Shown one piece after another: positions 1 to 11,442 of a stretch of DNA of 64,000 nucleotides. Source of the stretch: Agrocybe praecox (Eukaryota; Basidiomycota; Agaricomycetes; Agaricales; Agrocybaceae). The notes below the pieces were generated by a model. That model was given only the letters and a program-made list of their open reading frames with translations, had not been told where the DNA came from and ran no database searches. The stretch is from contig OZ024840.1 of NCBI GenBank assembly GCA_964017145.1, forward strand, positions 496,001 to 560,000, given 5' to 3'. A program made the translations under genes and the position numbers. The stretch's first letter is position 1, and each line of letters starts with the position of its first letter.

Positions 1-2
1 TT

Positions 3-671
3 AGTGAAGTTCAACCGACAGCCGATGCGAAACCAACGCCGGCGTTCAATTCGATCCTCAAACGCGTGAAGGATGTTCTGTGTAGAGAAAATTCCGAGAG
101 TATTGAGCCGACAATGGTAATTCTGGATGACATTACAATGCTGGAATGGGTAGGCTTCCCATTGTTGGACGTCAGTAGATTTGCGAGGGCCTTGAGGGCA
201 GCGTGTTTCAAGGTTTGTCTGTTATATTTTCCCCCATCCACATGATTTAAGGAAATATTGTTTCATTCGTATGTCTATTTCTACTAGGCAAACGCGACTT
301 TGCTTATCAGACATCATATCGTTGGCGCTTCGAACCTCAATGAGGACGTGGACGAAATTTTCCGACATCTCGTTCAAATCTGCACGTATCATCTCGAGGT
401 TCGACCTTTGGCCAGTGGGCGTAGCGGGACTGTCAGCGGAGAGGTAAGTTGATTTATCATGGACTGGCTCATTCATCTTTGCTCCTAATAAGTCAAAGGG
501 CACTGATTTCTTCCCCTTTTGTTTATTTTCCAGGTTGCTCTACATCCTGGCTTTTCGGTCCCATGCTCGAACACCGTCAAGTTGATCCCTAGAAGTGCTG
601 CCTTACAGTACCGGCTGACGGACGCTGGTCCCGACTTTTTCGCAAAGGGTACGAGTGAGAACGTCCTGTGA
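3..671 (+). CDS. ELP6: Elongator complex subunit 6 (3' part, truncated by window edge)
   Basis: The 3' part of the gene for Elp6, one of the three RecA-fold subunits (Elp4-6) of Elongator, which modifies wobble uridines in tRNA. Visible exons are 3-212, 288-443 and 534-671, all in phase 0 with clean GT..AG introns. The encoded stretch has the Elp6 pattern: a Walker-B-like strand (VILDDITMLEWVGFP), a basic segment (LLIRHHIVG) and the C-terminal motifs LIPRSAALQYRLTD and FFAKGT, stopping a few residues later with TGA. The 5' exons lie outside the window. The tandem duplication at 196-7035 begins inside this gene, but this copy reads through intact. Identification is by recall of family motifs. 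Confidence 0.85.
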
Positions 672-1923
672 TGCGAATCATGGGTTATTTATGTTTGGAA
701 CGATGTCGTTAACTGTAGCATTTTGTCGGCACGTCGGACATCGGGGACTAGGAGGTGGTAGTGTCTGCGTTCAGTTTACATTATATGGGCCAGAGTTCAT
801 TTATCATTGTATCAATGGTGCTTCTTACAACTCTCTTTTTGAAACTCCTGTTCCAGTGATATCTTATGACACTCGTGACGGGCCCAATTTGACAGATCCT
901 TTGAACTGGTACTGGTTTCCTTGAGATGATTGAATTCCGTGAAAAGTGGATATGTCGAGATAAGTCCTCGTCTCCCTGCGGTGCCAGTGTGACCTCGAGA
1001 GTCAAAGAGACTTTAACGCGGAGGGTTTCTATATCCCCCCTGGATATCAATGTCCATTTGACTGACACGTAATCAAGTACTGAAGATCGATTAGTCTGAT
1101 ACTTTCATCCCGTAGGTCGCAGAAAATGCAAGGCTTTATTCAGAACATCAGATAACATGATATTCGATTCGGGACCGTATTGCATCTATCGGAGGTTTTC
1201 ACCTCGGTATCAGATACAATGACATAATAAACTTAGCAAAAACTGAGATAGAAACGCGTATGTATGTCTTGCCTTAGATCTATCAGGGGGTAAGAAGAAC
1301 AGGACTTAACCATAGAGTTTGTGCCTACTACAATGGTACATGGTATGTGGTACAGAGTCGCAGCCGGAATTACCGGAGTTGTGATATTTTCGAAAAGTGG
1401 GTTTATCATGTAACAGAATGGTATTTGTAAAGACACAAAGGGAGGAAAGTTCAAAGCATGAAGCTTAAGACCGGGTTGAACATTCCAAAAGGAAATATTA
1501 AAATCCCGTGACTTTTGTGTGGCGCTTAATGGAGCGTGGTGACTGGTCGCATGCAATGGTACGCGTCTTGCGCGCATGTACGACCTTGTCAAGCTGTGTG
1601 GGGCTACGGATTACTCTAATTTTTAATTTAAACGTAGTGGTGATTTTGGTAATAAAAAAAAAGAGTATATTTGCAGTTTAAATGAATACACAATGAAGGG
1701 ATCCTAAGAAGTAACTGTACAGTATTGTGTCTGCGATGCGTAACGGATAGAATATCCCCCACAGTTTTAAGATGCACCAAGAAGCCCAAGAAAAAAAAGA
1801 AAATAGAAGGGTGCACCGAGTCGTGTGTTTGTGCCTGTCCTAGATAAAAAGCCAAAAAATTCAGGTCCTATCATATTGTTCTCTGTTTAAAAAGTTTTTA
1901 AAAAGTTTATAAGCCGTTCTAGT
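672..1923. other. Intergenic region between convergent ELP6 and BTB genes
   Basis: No convincing coding sequence. The open frames here lack introns, family motifs or coding-like composition. Part of it (about 1500-1860) recurs, diverged, at about 4480-4860 in duplication unit B. It presumably carries the 3' ends of both flanking convergent genes. Confidence 0.5.
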
Positions 1924-3064
1924 TTAGAGACAAGGTAAATCACACACCTTGACATTGAGCCATTTGACGACGACTTCTTTAATTCGCTCTCTCAGCATCT
2001 TCTTGCACTCATCGCACTCGATGTGGTCTCCTAGTGCCGCAAAGGTAGATTGCATGGAACTTATCGACATGTCTATAATCCTTCATTAGAAATATATTAT
2101 CATCAATGAAATATATCACCAAAAGATCTTCTCACCAGGATTTGAGTCCCAGGCAAGATAGGATGCCGTTAGCGCCCATGCACGGCTCAGTTTTTTCTGC
2201 TCCGTAAAGTCGCAGTCATCAAGCGCTGGATGGAGAGGAGGAGGCTGCAGAATTGTAGCCTTTAAGGCCTCTTTAAGATTGTAGTGTAAGCACATAAGGC
2301 GGCGCAGGTATGTCGCACCCATGCTCTTGGCCAGGTCGTCGCTAATCTCAGAAAGATCGTAGGAAAGAAGGTGTAAGGATGCTTTCACTGCCATTTCGTC
2401 CATCCCAAAATGACCGGCGAGAGAGTACACCCTGATAGGATATAGAGGCACATGGGTTAGCAGGAGATCATACAGCGCTGTCGACGGTGTTATATGCTCC
2501 TTTGGCGTGATACCATATACAGGCATACGGTTGACTGCAGTTTCCAAGTCGTCAAAGGACGGCGAATGTTTTGCGACAGAAATTTCGTAAATGGAATGGA
2601 CAATAATATCGAGGACTGCTGATGATTCGGGGATGTCGGTAATAACATCGCGAAATCTCTTCTCAGAGATCGAGGCTCCGAGAAAATTCTGAAAAGCAGT
2701 GCTACAGAACGACAAAACCACTTTGACGGAGATGTAGAACAAGACACGATCTGAGGATCGCAATATTGTATCTGAGATGGAGCTGTGTGATCCTGGATAG
2801 AAGGACGAGGAAACAGATATAGCTTCTCCTCCTAATCCTTCGCTCGGAGGAGTGAATAGTTGTGTGTGCTGGATGTTGGTAGAGCACAAATTATTAGACC
2901 GCGTCGGTTAGCTATAGTATTAAACGACGTACTGCCATGATGGGGCTCAGATGGAGGAAATCTTCTGTAGCTTCCTGCCCATATACTGAACAGGCATTCG
3001 CTTTGAAGTATCCAATGGGATTAGTCTCCCAATGTGCGACTTCCACACCCAGGATGTCCTCCAT
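1924..3064 (-). CDS. BTB/POZ-like domain protein, copy A
   Basis: A three-exon gene (3064-2933, 2868-2136, 2072-1924; phases 0 and 1) for 337 residues. The core is a basidiomycete BTB-type domain. It begins at SDTILRSSDRVLFYISV and contains LSFCSTAFQNFL, followed by a helical region with YGITPKEHI and the YLRRLMCLHYNLKEAL segment. The last exon adds a cysteine pair (HIECDECKKML). The start at 3064 is the first ATG in the open frame after an upstream TGA. The first exon is conserved in copy B, which supports the model. BTB proteins of this fungal type are usually predicted protein-interaction or cullin-adaptor proteins; no specific partner can be inferred. Confidence 0.75.
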
Positions 3065-4032
3065 TTGAGGTAAGAAAAGGTCTAGACCTATCCTTTGAGG
3101 TGATATTATAGCAACAAATGATCACGTCGGCGTCGCCAAAATATGGGACAAAATTAAAACGTACCGAAAGTTTTGAAAGACTAGAAATTTGATCAAATGT
3201 CAGACTTGAGGATGGCAGCGAGTATGAGCTTTCCGTTGGTCGGATAGCATTATATCCTTCATCGTGGTTTTCTATTATCCAGCACTAATTGCTAGATTAT
3301 TCGTTAGCAGCGTAATAAATGACCTTATGGTGAGCACCATGTACCTTGTACCGCTGGAATTTTTCCTAAAGTGAAGCTTTTATGTCTTCTTTGCGGTAGA
3401 ATCAATTTCCGTGAGTTTCTTCCGTGCTATTATGCGTTTGATGCATCATGTTTGACGTCACAGTGTACATTTCTCGGCGCTTTGCATGAAGCCATCCATT
3501 GGCCGAGCCGGCAAGTGGAGTGCTGGCTAACGGTTAATATGTCAATATCAATCCTCGATGATATAAATACCTCCTATCAGAGTTTTGTGGGCTAATTTCA
3601 AAAAAGATGACAACAAACAAGTGACTGTAGATCGCCGACAGTGACAAATACTAATAGCGCCCCAGCGCGTTGATGTTTTTCGGTCATCTTGAAAACAAGA
3701 AATTCATTGTAATACTAGGAAGCATACTTTCGTGGGGCCTCGAGGAGTAATCGTAAGAGAGGAGGATTGAATACTGTGAGAGAGGATTCCAATCGACATC
3801 ACGCTACTGAGTAGTAGTCCAGTTACGTTCTACTTGAATAAAAACAATCAAAACGGAGTTCTAGTTGAATAACAGTATCCTTGATTCTCTAAAGACTTGA
3901 AACCAAAAACTACATTGATTCGCGCAACTCTAAAACCTGTCTTGAAAGGATACGTACTACGGGTACGCACGCTAAGCGCTTCGCGACCTTCGCTTTCTAA
4001 CGTGACTTCATGCAAAGGTCTTGTACCCTGCT
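3065..4032. other. Upstream region of BTB copy A, gene-free
   Basis: No gene found. The segment matches the region upstream of BTB copy B in several blocks, so it is probably the 5' regulatory region plus duplicated spacer. The unit boundary falls near 4018-4033, where the ELP6-derived sequence restarts. Confidence 0.5.
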
Positions 4033-4283
4033 ATGGCAGCGTGTTTGAAAGTTTGAATTTATCGTGACTAACTACTGAGCTCGGAGATCTAAGGAAGATA
4101 TGTATTTCATTCGTATATCTAACGCGATTTTGCTCATCAGACATCACATCGTACGCCGCGGGCATCGGGCGCTTCGAACCCCAATGAGAACGTGGACCAA
4201 AATTTCCGACATCTCATTCAGATTTACGTGTATCATCTCAAGGTACTTTTGCCTGTGGACGTAGTGAGACTGTTTGCGGAGAG
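4033..4283 (+). pseudogene. ELP6 fragment (duplication relic)
   Basis: A degenerate copy of the ELP6 segment 196-443. GGCAGCGTGTTT is followed by a broken donor (AAAGTTTG in place of AAGGTTTG). The stretch ATCAGACATCACATCG and the segment encoding the NLNEDVD region then recur with indels that shift the frame. The last exon is absent. It has no start codon or promoter of its own and cannot encode Elp6. Confidence 0.8.
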
Positions 4284-4904
4284 GTAAATTGGTTGATCGT
4301 AGATCGGCTCGCTCATCTCTTCGAAGTTCTAACTTCTCGCAGAATGATATTGAAGCTCCGCACTAAGATGATGCCGCTTCCACGGCCCGGAGCGCACAGG
4401 GGGCTTAGCTTGCATTAGTGTTCTATAAATTCCGGCTGTTTGGTTGGGGGCTAGACTATTTTGGACTATTTTTGGTGCAAACGGCACACCATGGCGCAGC
4501 ATGGTGGTGCAACTAATGGAGCGCGTTGCGCGTAGTATATATAACTCTGTGGGGTCCCAGACTGTTTGTTTTACTCGCCCTGCACTCTCTAAATGTTCTC
4601 CCAAATTTCTCCTCAAGGACTCAAGGACTCGGCGGGAATAGGCATAAAACAATGATATTTGAATTTTGAATCAATACGCAACGAGTTCGAAATCTCAGAG
4701 ATGACCATACACTATCGTGTCTGCAGTGTCTGATATCCAACGGGTTCTAAAGCGTCTATGCACCATGCACCAGAAAAACCCAAGAAATAAAAGAAATAGA
4801 AGGGAGGCACCAAATCGTATATGTGTTGTGCTTGTACAGAGAAAAAAAAGCACGCACTCAAATTCAAAGGAAATTATATCATGTTGTTCTCTGCTCCCAA
4901 ACGC

Positions 4905-6095
4905 TTATAAGTCGGTCCAATTTAGAGCAAAAAGTCCACAACAGACCTTGACGTTGAGCCATGTGACGCCAATCTCATGAATTCGTTCTCTCAGCATTTG
5001 CTTGCACCCGTCGCAATCAAGATGATCTCCCAGTGTTGCAAAGGTGGACTGCATGGAGCTTATAGACATGTCTATTTTCTTCTATTAGATATATTTTTTC
5101 GTTAACCAAACACATCACAGAAAGATACTCTCACCAGGCTTTGAGTCCCAGGCAAGGTAGGACGCCGCTAGCGCCCATGCACGGCTCAGTTTATGCTGCT
5201 CCGTAAAGCTGCAGTCACTGAGTGCCGGATGATGCCGAGGAGGAAGCAAAATTATGGTTTTCAGGGCTTCTTTAAGGTTGTAATGCAAGCACATGAGACG
5301 GCGCAGGTATATCGCACCCATGCTCACGGCCAGGTCGTCGGTAATCTCCGAAAGGTCGTAGGAAAGAAGGTGGGACGATGCTTTCACTGCCAGCTCTTCC
5401 ATATTGTGATGACCAGCGAGACAGTACACCCTAATAGGGTGGAAGGGAGTATGAGATAGCAGGAGAGCATGTAGCGCCGTCGATGGTATTATATGTTCAT
5501 TTGGCATAATCCCGTATACATGCATACGGTTTACTGCGGTTTCCAAATCGTCGAAGGAAGGCGCATGTTTGGCGGCTGATGTCTCGTAAATGGCATGGAC
5601 AATAATATTGAGGACTGCCGACAACTCGGGGATGTCGATGATAACATCGCGAAATCTCTTTTCAGAGATTGAGGCCCCTAGGAAGTCCCTAAAGGCGGCG
5701 TTACAGAACGACAAGATAGAGTTGGCGGAGATGTAGAACAGGACGCTATCTGAAGACCGCAATATAGTGTCCGAGATGGAGATGTCTGATCCTGGATAAA
5801 AAGAGGATGAGACGGAAACAGCTTGGTTATATCCTCCTGATCCTTCGCTCGGAGGAGTGGATAGTCGTATTTGCGTTGGCTGATTGGAGGATGCATGTAG
5901 GGAATTTTATCAGACCGCTTTGACTAGATATAGAATCAAACGACTTACTGCCATGATGGGGCTCCGATAAAAAGTATCTTCTATAGCCTCTTGCCCATGT
6001 AATGAATAGGTATTTTGACCTGGGTCATTCATTATAAGGCACCCATTATGATTGGTCTCCCATTCTGCAGCTTCTAGACCAGAAATGTTGTCCAT
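4905..6095 (-). CDS. BTB/POZ-like domain protein, copy B
   Basis: Paralogue of the gene at 1924-3064 with the same three-exon layout (6095-5949, 5879-5135, 5071-4905) for 352 residues. The core retains SDTILRSSDSVLFYISA, YGIMPNEHIIP and YLRRLMCLHYNLKEAL, and the last exon keeps the cysteine pair as HLDCDGCKQML. Intron positions and phases equal those of copy A and the frame is open throughout, so the gene looks functional. Differences include EITDDLAVS for EISDDLAKS, a YNQ insertion before the BTB core, and a C-terminus six residues longer. Confidence 0.75.
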
Positions 6096-9000
6096 TCGCG
6101 GGAAAAAAAGGTCTAGACCTATCCTTCGAAGTACTATTCTAGCAAGCTGCAATTACATCGGCGTCTCTAGAATATGGGATAAAGAGTCGAACGAACTGGA
6201 ACGCTCGAGCGACTAGAAAGTTAACAACAACAAAAAAACCAGAATTAGGGATGGTGGTGGCTACAGGCTTTAGTTTGGTTGATTAGCGTTATATCTTATA
6301 TCGTCCCATTGTATCATTCAAGGCCTGATTTTCGGACCAACATGGTTAAATTTTACCTAAACAGCTAGAGTTGTCCCGAAAGAGTCATTTATTTGTCAGT
6401 TTCGAGGTAAAAAGCAATGTCAATACTTTCTTCACGACTTTCCTCCATTCTATTATGACCTTGACGGTTTGTCATGATCGATGCCACACTCTACATCTGT
6501 CCGCGCTTTGCGTGAAGATCACTTGGACCTTGTATTAGCCGATCCGGCAAGTGGAGTGCCGGCCAATGGTCAATATCAGTTGTCATAATTTCCCGGCGCT
6601 GGTGGTCTATAAAGTCTTAATCCACCGTAGGCCGGGAAGGCCAGAAAGTCTGTAAAGAGATACTGCGGAGAAAATCGATAGTATGTACTCCACCAGAGAA
6701 ATTTATCATGACAGTGAGGATAAATTTGATTAGTAGACTCAAGTGTATGCGGAGAGCAGAGTTGAATGCTGCGCTATGGATTTAGTAGTTGACACCGATT
6801 GCTGGCGCCAATTGCCGGCGAGCCTGATTGTACTTTACTTTCTGGAGACTTGAGCCCCCAGGTTTGCCTGAGAGCCTTATGTTGAGCGCTAAGCCGGTAT
6901 CGTGCTCGATAAAACATCCCATTCATTTGTAGACTTTCTAACCCGTCTCTGAAGGACGCGTACTAAGCGCGCTAAGCGCTCGGCGACCTTCGCTTTCCAA
7001 CGTGACTTTCGGCGACGGTCATGTGACGTACCATGCCGCCATTGTCAGTTCTTTGTGCGTGCTTGTTTCTTTCAACAACCAGTCACGATTATTCACAGAA
7101 AAAGTACAGAAATAGTCCAAATTCTTACTCGTCGACTTCTGCTTTCCCGAAGGAAGCGTGGGACCAGGAGGGTTCTGGGAGCTGAATGCTTCTGTTCTCT
7201 AAATACATATCGAGCAATCGAGCATGTGCCTCTTTCTATGCCAACTCGAGCCTTGTGGGGACGACCAATAGGAGCTCTATTCGAATAAAAGCGCTCAAGA
7301 GTGAAATGAGTAAGTAATTCACACCATTCAGCTGTTCTCATAAGGAAGCTCTTCTCTTTAATGCAAATGACAACATACGCGTAAAAAAAGATTAAGATGG
7401 AAATCACGGGGACGACGCGTCGTCCATTGGAGCATCAAGAGGGAAAGAGTCAGTCAAAAATGGCACTAACTATCCACTCGGCTGGTAAATGTCAGCTCGT
7501 AGACTTTTGAGATTTATCAAGCATGGATATCCAAGACATTTTCTCAAGCGGTTGAACTCTTGTAAGGTAAGTACTACACGTAGTACCATGCTCCGGGTGA
7601 TTCAGTGCTAACAATATCGATGTGTGCTATCTATCTTTGTAGGGCTCCAATGGGTAGGGGGCGCGTCCCAAAAAGGTCATGAATGTGCGATTCTCCTCGA
7701 TGTATTCGCGTGCATGATAGCATACATCCACTGTTTTTACAGCTTTCTGTCGGTGAAAATTCCACCGAAGTAACGTTACTCTTTTGATCGCCGCGTTGTG
7801 AGTTCCATCGGACGTCGTAACGTCTTGACAGTCGGTACGTAGACCTTCGAGCTTGTGAAACGATGCAGAGAATAATCTGGTCATAGAGATGTTATACACG
7901 AGCAATGCGTCAAATGCTATCACAGGAACGCTAATTGGGCGAACGGACGCAGGGGGCACCCTGACTCCTCCAATCATGGTATTTTTTATCATTCTTTTCC
8001 TAGTATCTCATGCCAGCGGTATTCGGACCGCCACTGCTCCACCATCTTTAGATCTATCATGCACGGCAAAGAGGGTGGCTTAATTATTGATTGAAATCCT
8101 TTTCCAATACTAGGGCTGTATCTCGAATTTCCTTATTTCTGCACGTATCTTTCTGATGTCGGACTTTTTATTTGGACGAATGGTGGATTTTCGCTCGTGG
8201 GTCTAACCTATTCAAAGAATGTCGTCGCTCATTGGCCATGAATCCTCGGGAGCTGAAAGACCAAGGTGTTATTCTTAACACAAGCGGATTTTCAGATCGC
8301 TGTATGCCTTTTGTTGTGCGGCCAATAGGAACACATTTAGGCCCGCCTCCAATCAGGTGCTGTGCAGGCAAGCAACTTCAAGTATCATATAGTACTCCGC
8401 TGAAGACCTTTCAATGACGCAAGGGTAGTATGCCAGGGGCTCACGTCCCGCGATGATAAGGTTGGTGGGTTATTGTTATTCAATTCTCTGACACACTGCA
8501 TACCTTAACCATTGACTCACACAGAGAGAGAGGTTGCCTGTGGGGCCCAAATCTTCCAATCAGAAGAGTCACCGTCGGTTTACCCGCTCGGCGAGAAAGA
8601 CTTCCAACATGATTTGTGATGCTTATACATGTTATTACAGGATTATATCAAGATGCCTTTACGTACTTCCGCCAGAACCTTGGCAGGCATCGAATCAGGA
8701 ATAAGAAGTTGTACATCAAGTTCTCTTAGAGTCGCTTGCCAGAGCGGCTAAAATGTTTTATACATACCCCTTCCATGAAATTCCCGTGGTCGACCTATCT
8801 ATGGTATGATGGTAAGTTTACAACAAAAGAATCTTCGCATTTCTCGATTCCTAATTTAGCAAATTACCTTTTTCTTATACATATCTCCCAGGCCAGCTCG
8901 AGTATCGCTCGTAGACCTGGTGCTGCCTTCCCTGGATCCTCTAAACTTTCTTCCTCTTAACCTAACCCGACCCAAGAACTAGGTTCCCAAATGTTGTATA

Positions 9001-9834
9001 GTATTTTTATTTCCTCTTAAGTCCAGCTTCAAATTCCCGTCGTTTATTATCCAGTCGGTCTCGTTGCTTTATTATTTTCAGACTTGAAGCTTGATAGCTT
9101 GACTGCTTACAGGCGGCTTGCTTCATCTTGAGAAAGACCTCTGACCGGTCAGTTGGTTGACATAGTCCACAGACATGCATATGTGGGTAAATACTTCTGT
9201 CTATCAATGTCAAGTGTCAAGGCTCTTTTTTGAGCACTGGCAGGTGCAGCCGGCGGCGAACGTAGGTAGAAAGGAGATGGGGAAGGGGGAAAAGGGGTTT
9301 GTTTAATGCGTCAGTCATAAGTCATGCATCACATCGGAAGGCCGGGCTGTCTGTTTACATACATCATTGTGGGACCTTCTTTATCGTGGTGACAAGTGTT
9401 CCAAGCCCACGGCATCCAATCGCCTTGATGTTCGAGCTTGCTGAGAGCTATTACGAGATTTTGAAGCGAACAGCTGATTCTCTATATACGCAATCTTTCA
9501 ATTGTATGGCATATATATAATTTGATACCTCAGTTCGAGTGACTATAAAGATAGAGCTAGGAGTATACGTACTTGGACTCTAGAGGCGTATTTATTCATC
9601 TATCCATGGCTCTATTCATGCAGATTTCAGAGCACGCGTTCAACGGCTCATCATGTGGTTTACCATTCAAATGAAATCGTAGATGGTAATGATCACATAA
9701 CCTTGCTACCTACTGAATTGGATTCAACGGCTCGACTACCCGTTGCGAGGTGTGGCGCCTATAAACTATGCGATTACTCCGGGATTTGATGATACCCATC
9801 CCCAGACACCTTCACCGACCCGGACAATCACAAT
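6096..9834. other. Long gene-free stretch
   Basis: Up to about 7035 this is the duplicated spacer of unit B. Beyond that I see no supportable gene. The open frames at 7093-7407, 7627-7992, 8172-8417 and 9007-9213 have no recognisable domain and no partner exons. The composition is mixed and A+T-richer than the genes. It may hold decayed sequence or an unrecognised non-coding RNA, but nothing specific is visible. Confidence 0.4.
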
Positions 9835-9855
9835 AAGAAGCTTAGTACTATATAG

Positions 9856-10036
9856 TACAGTCAAACTTGCCTTATCCCATAACTGTATAAAGCCATAACC
9901 TGCGTAATCCCATAAGTTTTCTGTCCACCAAATCCTCGGTTGAGGGCTATTTTGACCTGCAATAACCCATAACCTAAAATAACCCATAGCTTCGGACGTC
10001 CACCGAGAGCTATGGGATACGACAGGTTTGACTGTA
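9856..10036. mobile_element. MITE-like element with TA target duplication
   Basis: A 181-bp segment bounded by inverted termini. The left end reads TACAGTCAAACTTGCC and the right end, read on the other strand, TACAGTCAAACCTGTC; both continue into a TATCCCATA block. TA at both edges fits a Tc1/mariner-type target duplication. There is no transposase, so it would be non-autonomous. It contains several ATAACCCATA-type repeats. A second inverted repeat lies just outside (AAGAAGCTTAGTAC at 9835-9848 against ATACTAAGCTTCTT at 10037-10050), so the true ends could be wider. Confidence 0.65.
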
Positions 10037-10050
10037 ATACTAAGCTTCTT

Positions 10051-11248
10051 GTGAGTGATTAACGTTAATAGTAGCCTTCCTAACGCGCAGCGGTAAAAGT
10101 TTTAGCGTGGAGGAGCGAATAACGATACGCGTAATGTGTTCAGGATACCATACACGGCAAAGTACATCCTATATTAGGACACATGAGAATTCGGCTCTTG
10201 CTAGCCTTATTCCAGTTCGACCATATGGTTCATTCGCACCGCGTATAGGTATTTATTAGGCGTTAAATCACCCTTTGAAACGATCACACACAACTAAGTA
10301 TATACGGGGCCTAAACGTCGACTTGACAAGGGTAGCAGCATCGCAGCCTTCCTGTGAACTAAATGAAAGGCGTTCAGGATGCGATTCAAGCGTCATATTC
10401 AGTTTTTACAAGCATGATATGTATCTCCCACTTACAAGTTTATCGGTTCCCCTCCGGGACCTGTAGGGTGCAACGAACGGCCTTTGAAACTCAGCGACTG
10501 TGGTATGTGGAAACCATGCTAACATGTCGAGAAGTCCACCAGACGTCACGTCAGCGAGCAACGCAGCATTGCGCAATCATGAGCATGGATATGGATCAAC
10601 ATCGGCGGTGTACGGACAACGTTTAGGAAGCTGCGTATGAAGGAAAGGGGGAGAGTGGAGCAAGAGGCTCTTGAAGACAGCAACCCTTTAATAGGAGCGG
10701 TAATCCTTGCGGCCGCCACGACACATATTCTGGTTTCTGCCTCGATAGAAGAGGAACAGTGTACGAGATATATGAGTGGTGAAATGCACGAAGAAATGCC
10801 CGCTCATCGTCGATGTGGCTGCGTCCCCGCGAGCATTTTATCGGAAATTTTGGAAAATATGGTCTCGAGACAGTGTGTAGGCACCACAAAGAAGGAAAGA
10901 GGGGATGGAGGAAAGACTAGACCCTGTCTGTTGCGTGCTTTATAGTAAATTGACGCAGTCAGCTCAGGCACATATGTCGCTATAAAGATAGGATAAAGTT
11001 TGCTCGTGATATGATTGGCTCCATGCAGTAAGTGGGATTACCAAAGGGACCACGGTTTGAAGCCCATCCAGAGCGATTTGACGCCATACTCTTTATGCAG
11101 TAGTCTGCCATAAAATAGGACCGTGTCTAGAACACGCGTATCTGTAGATTTGAATCGCTGAGGTTATTTTGACATGACATACTTACGTCGGAGGCTGAAG
11201 CGCTGATGGCTTTAAATTGGTTCTCAGCGGCGGGTTGGGCCATTTGAC
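10051..11248. other. Gene-free stretch upstream of the stress-type gene
   Basis: No supportable gene. The plus-strand frame at 10637-10945 lacks any recognisable motif. The right part leads into the promoter of the gene at 11443. Confidence 0.45.
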
Positions 11249-11302
11249 CTTATCTTATCTTATCACGAGACTGACGTCACTCTATTATTGCTCGTATAAA
11301 TA
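11249..11302 (+). promoter_or_regulatory. Clustered GATA sites, CRE palindrome and TATA box
   Basis: Three head-to-tail CTTATC motifs (GATAAG on the minus strand) occupy 11249-11264. The perfect palindrome TGACGTCA follows at 11272-11279 and TATAAATA at 11295-11302, about 140 bp before the ATG at 11443. TGACGTCA is the classic CRE/ATF bZIP site and GATAAG is bound by fungal GATA factors. This suggests stress and nutrient or light control of the downstream gene; that link is inferred. Confidence 0.6.
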
Positions 11303-11442
11303 GGAGGAGCTGGTGCGTTTACCAAAACCATTGTTACATGAGCTCATTCAAGAGGCGTTGTGGAGACTGGGATGATATAAAAGCAATAGAAATGAATGCT
11401 TAGGCTAAGTAATAACCATCGACTTCACATCGAACTTACAAC

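Larger units (their letters stand above)
196..4032. repeat. Tandem duplication unit A (ELP6 3' end to BTB upstream region)
   Basis: Left unit of a direct tandem duplication. It starts inside ELP6 at the GGCAGCGTGTTT string (about 196) and runs through the ELP6 3' end, the intergenic region, the BTB gene and its upstream DNA. The same order of landmarks recurs in unit B. Shared landmarks include the purine-rich stretch near 1780-1815 (compare 4770-4805), the whole BTB gene, GCAAGTGGAGTGC near 3512 (compare 6549) and the GCTAAGCGCTTCGCGACC block near 3972 (compare 6971). The units differ by many substitutions and indels, so the event is old. Confidence 0.8.
4033..7035. repeat. Tandem duplication unit B
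   Basis: Second copy of the ELP6-3'/BTB block, in the same orientation as unit A but shorter. The ELP6 part is degenerate and lacks its last exon. The BTB gene is intact. The right end near 7035 is placed where similarity to the end of unit A (about 3960-4032) stops. Confidence 0.75.

Noticed and set aside
7627..7992. Minus-strand open frame of 121 codons
   Set aside because: No domain, no plausible partner exons and no start context; it may be a relic but nothing supports a call.
8172..8417. Plus-strand open frame of 81 codons
   Set aside because: Overlaps an equally open minus-strand frame and shows no recognisable motif.
9766..9987. Minus-strand frame rich in W, Y and G
   Set aside because: Produced by the repeated CCCATA strings of the MITE-like element.
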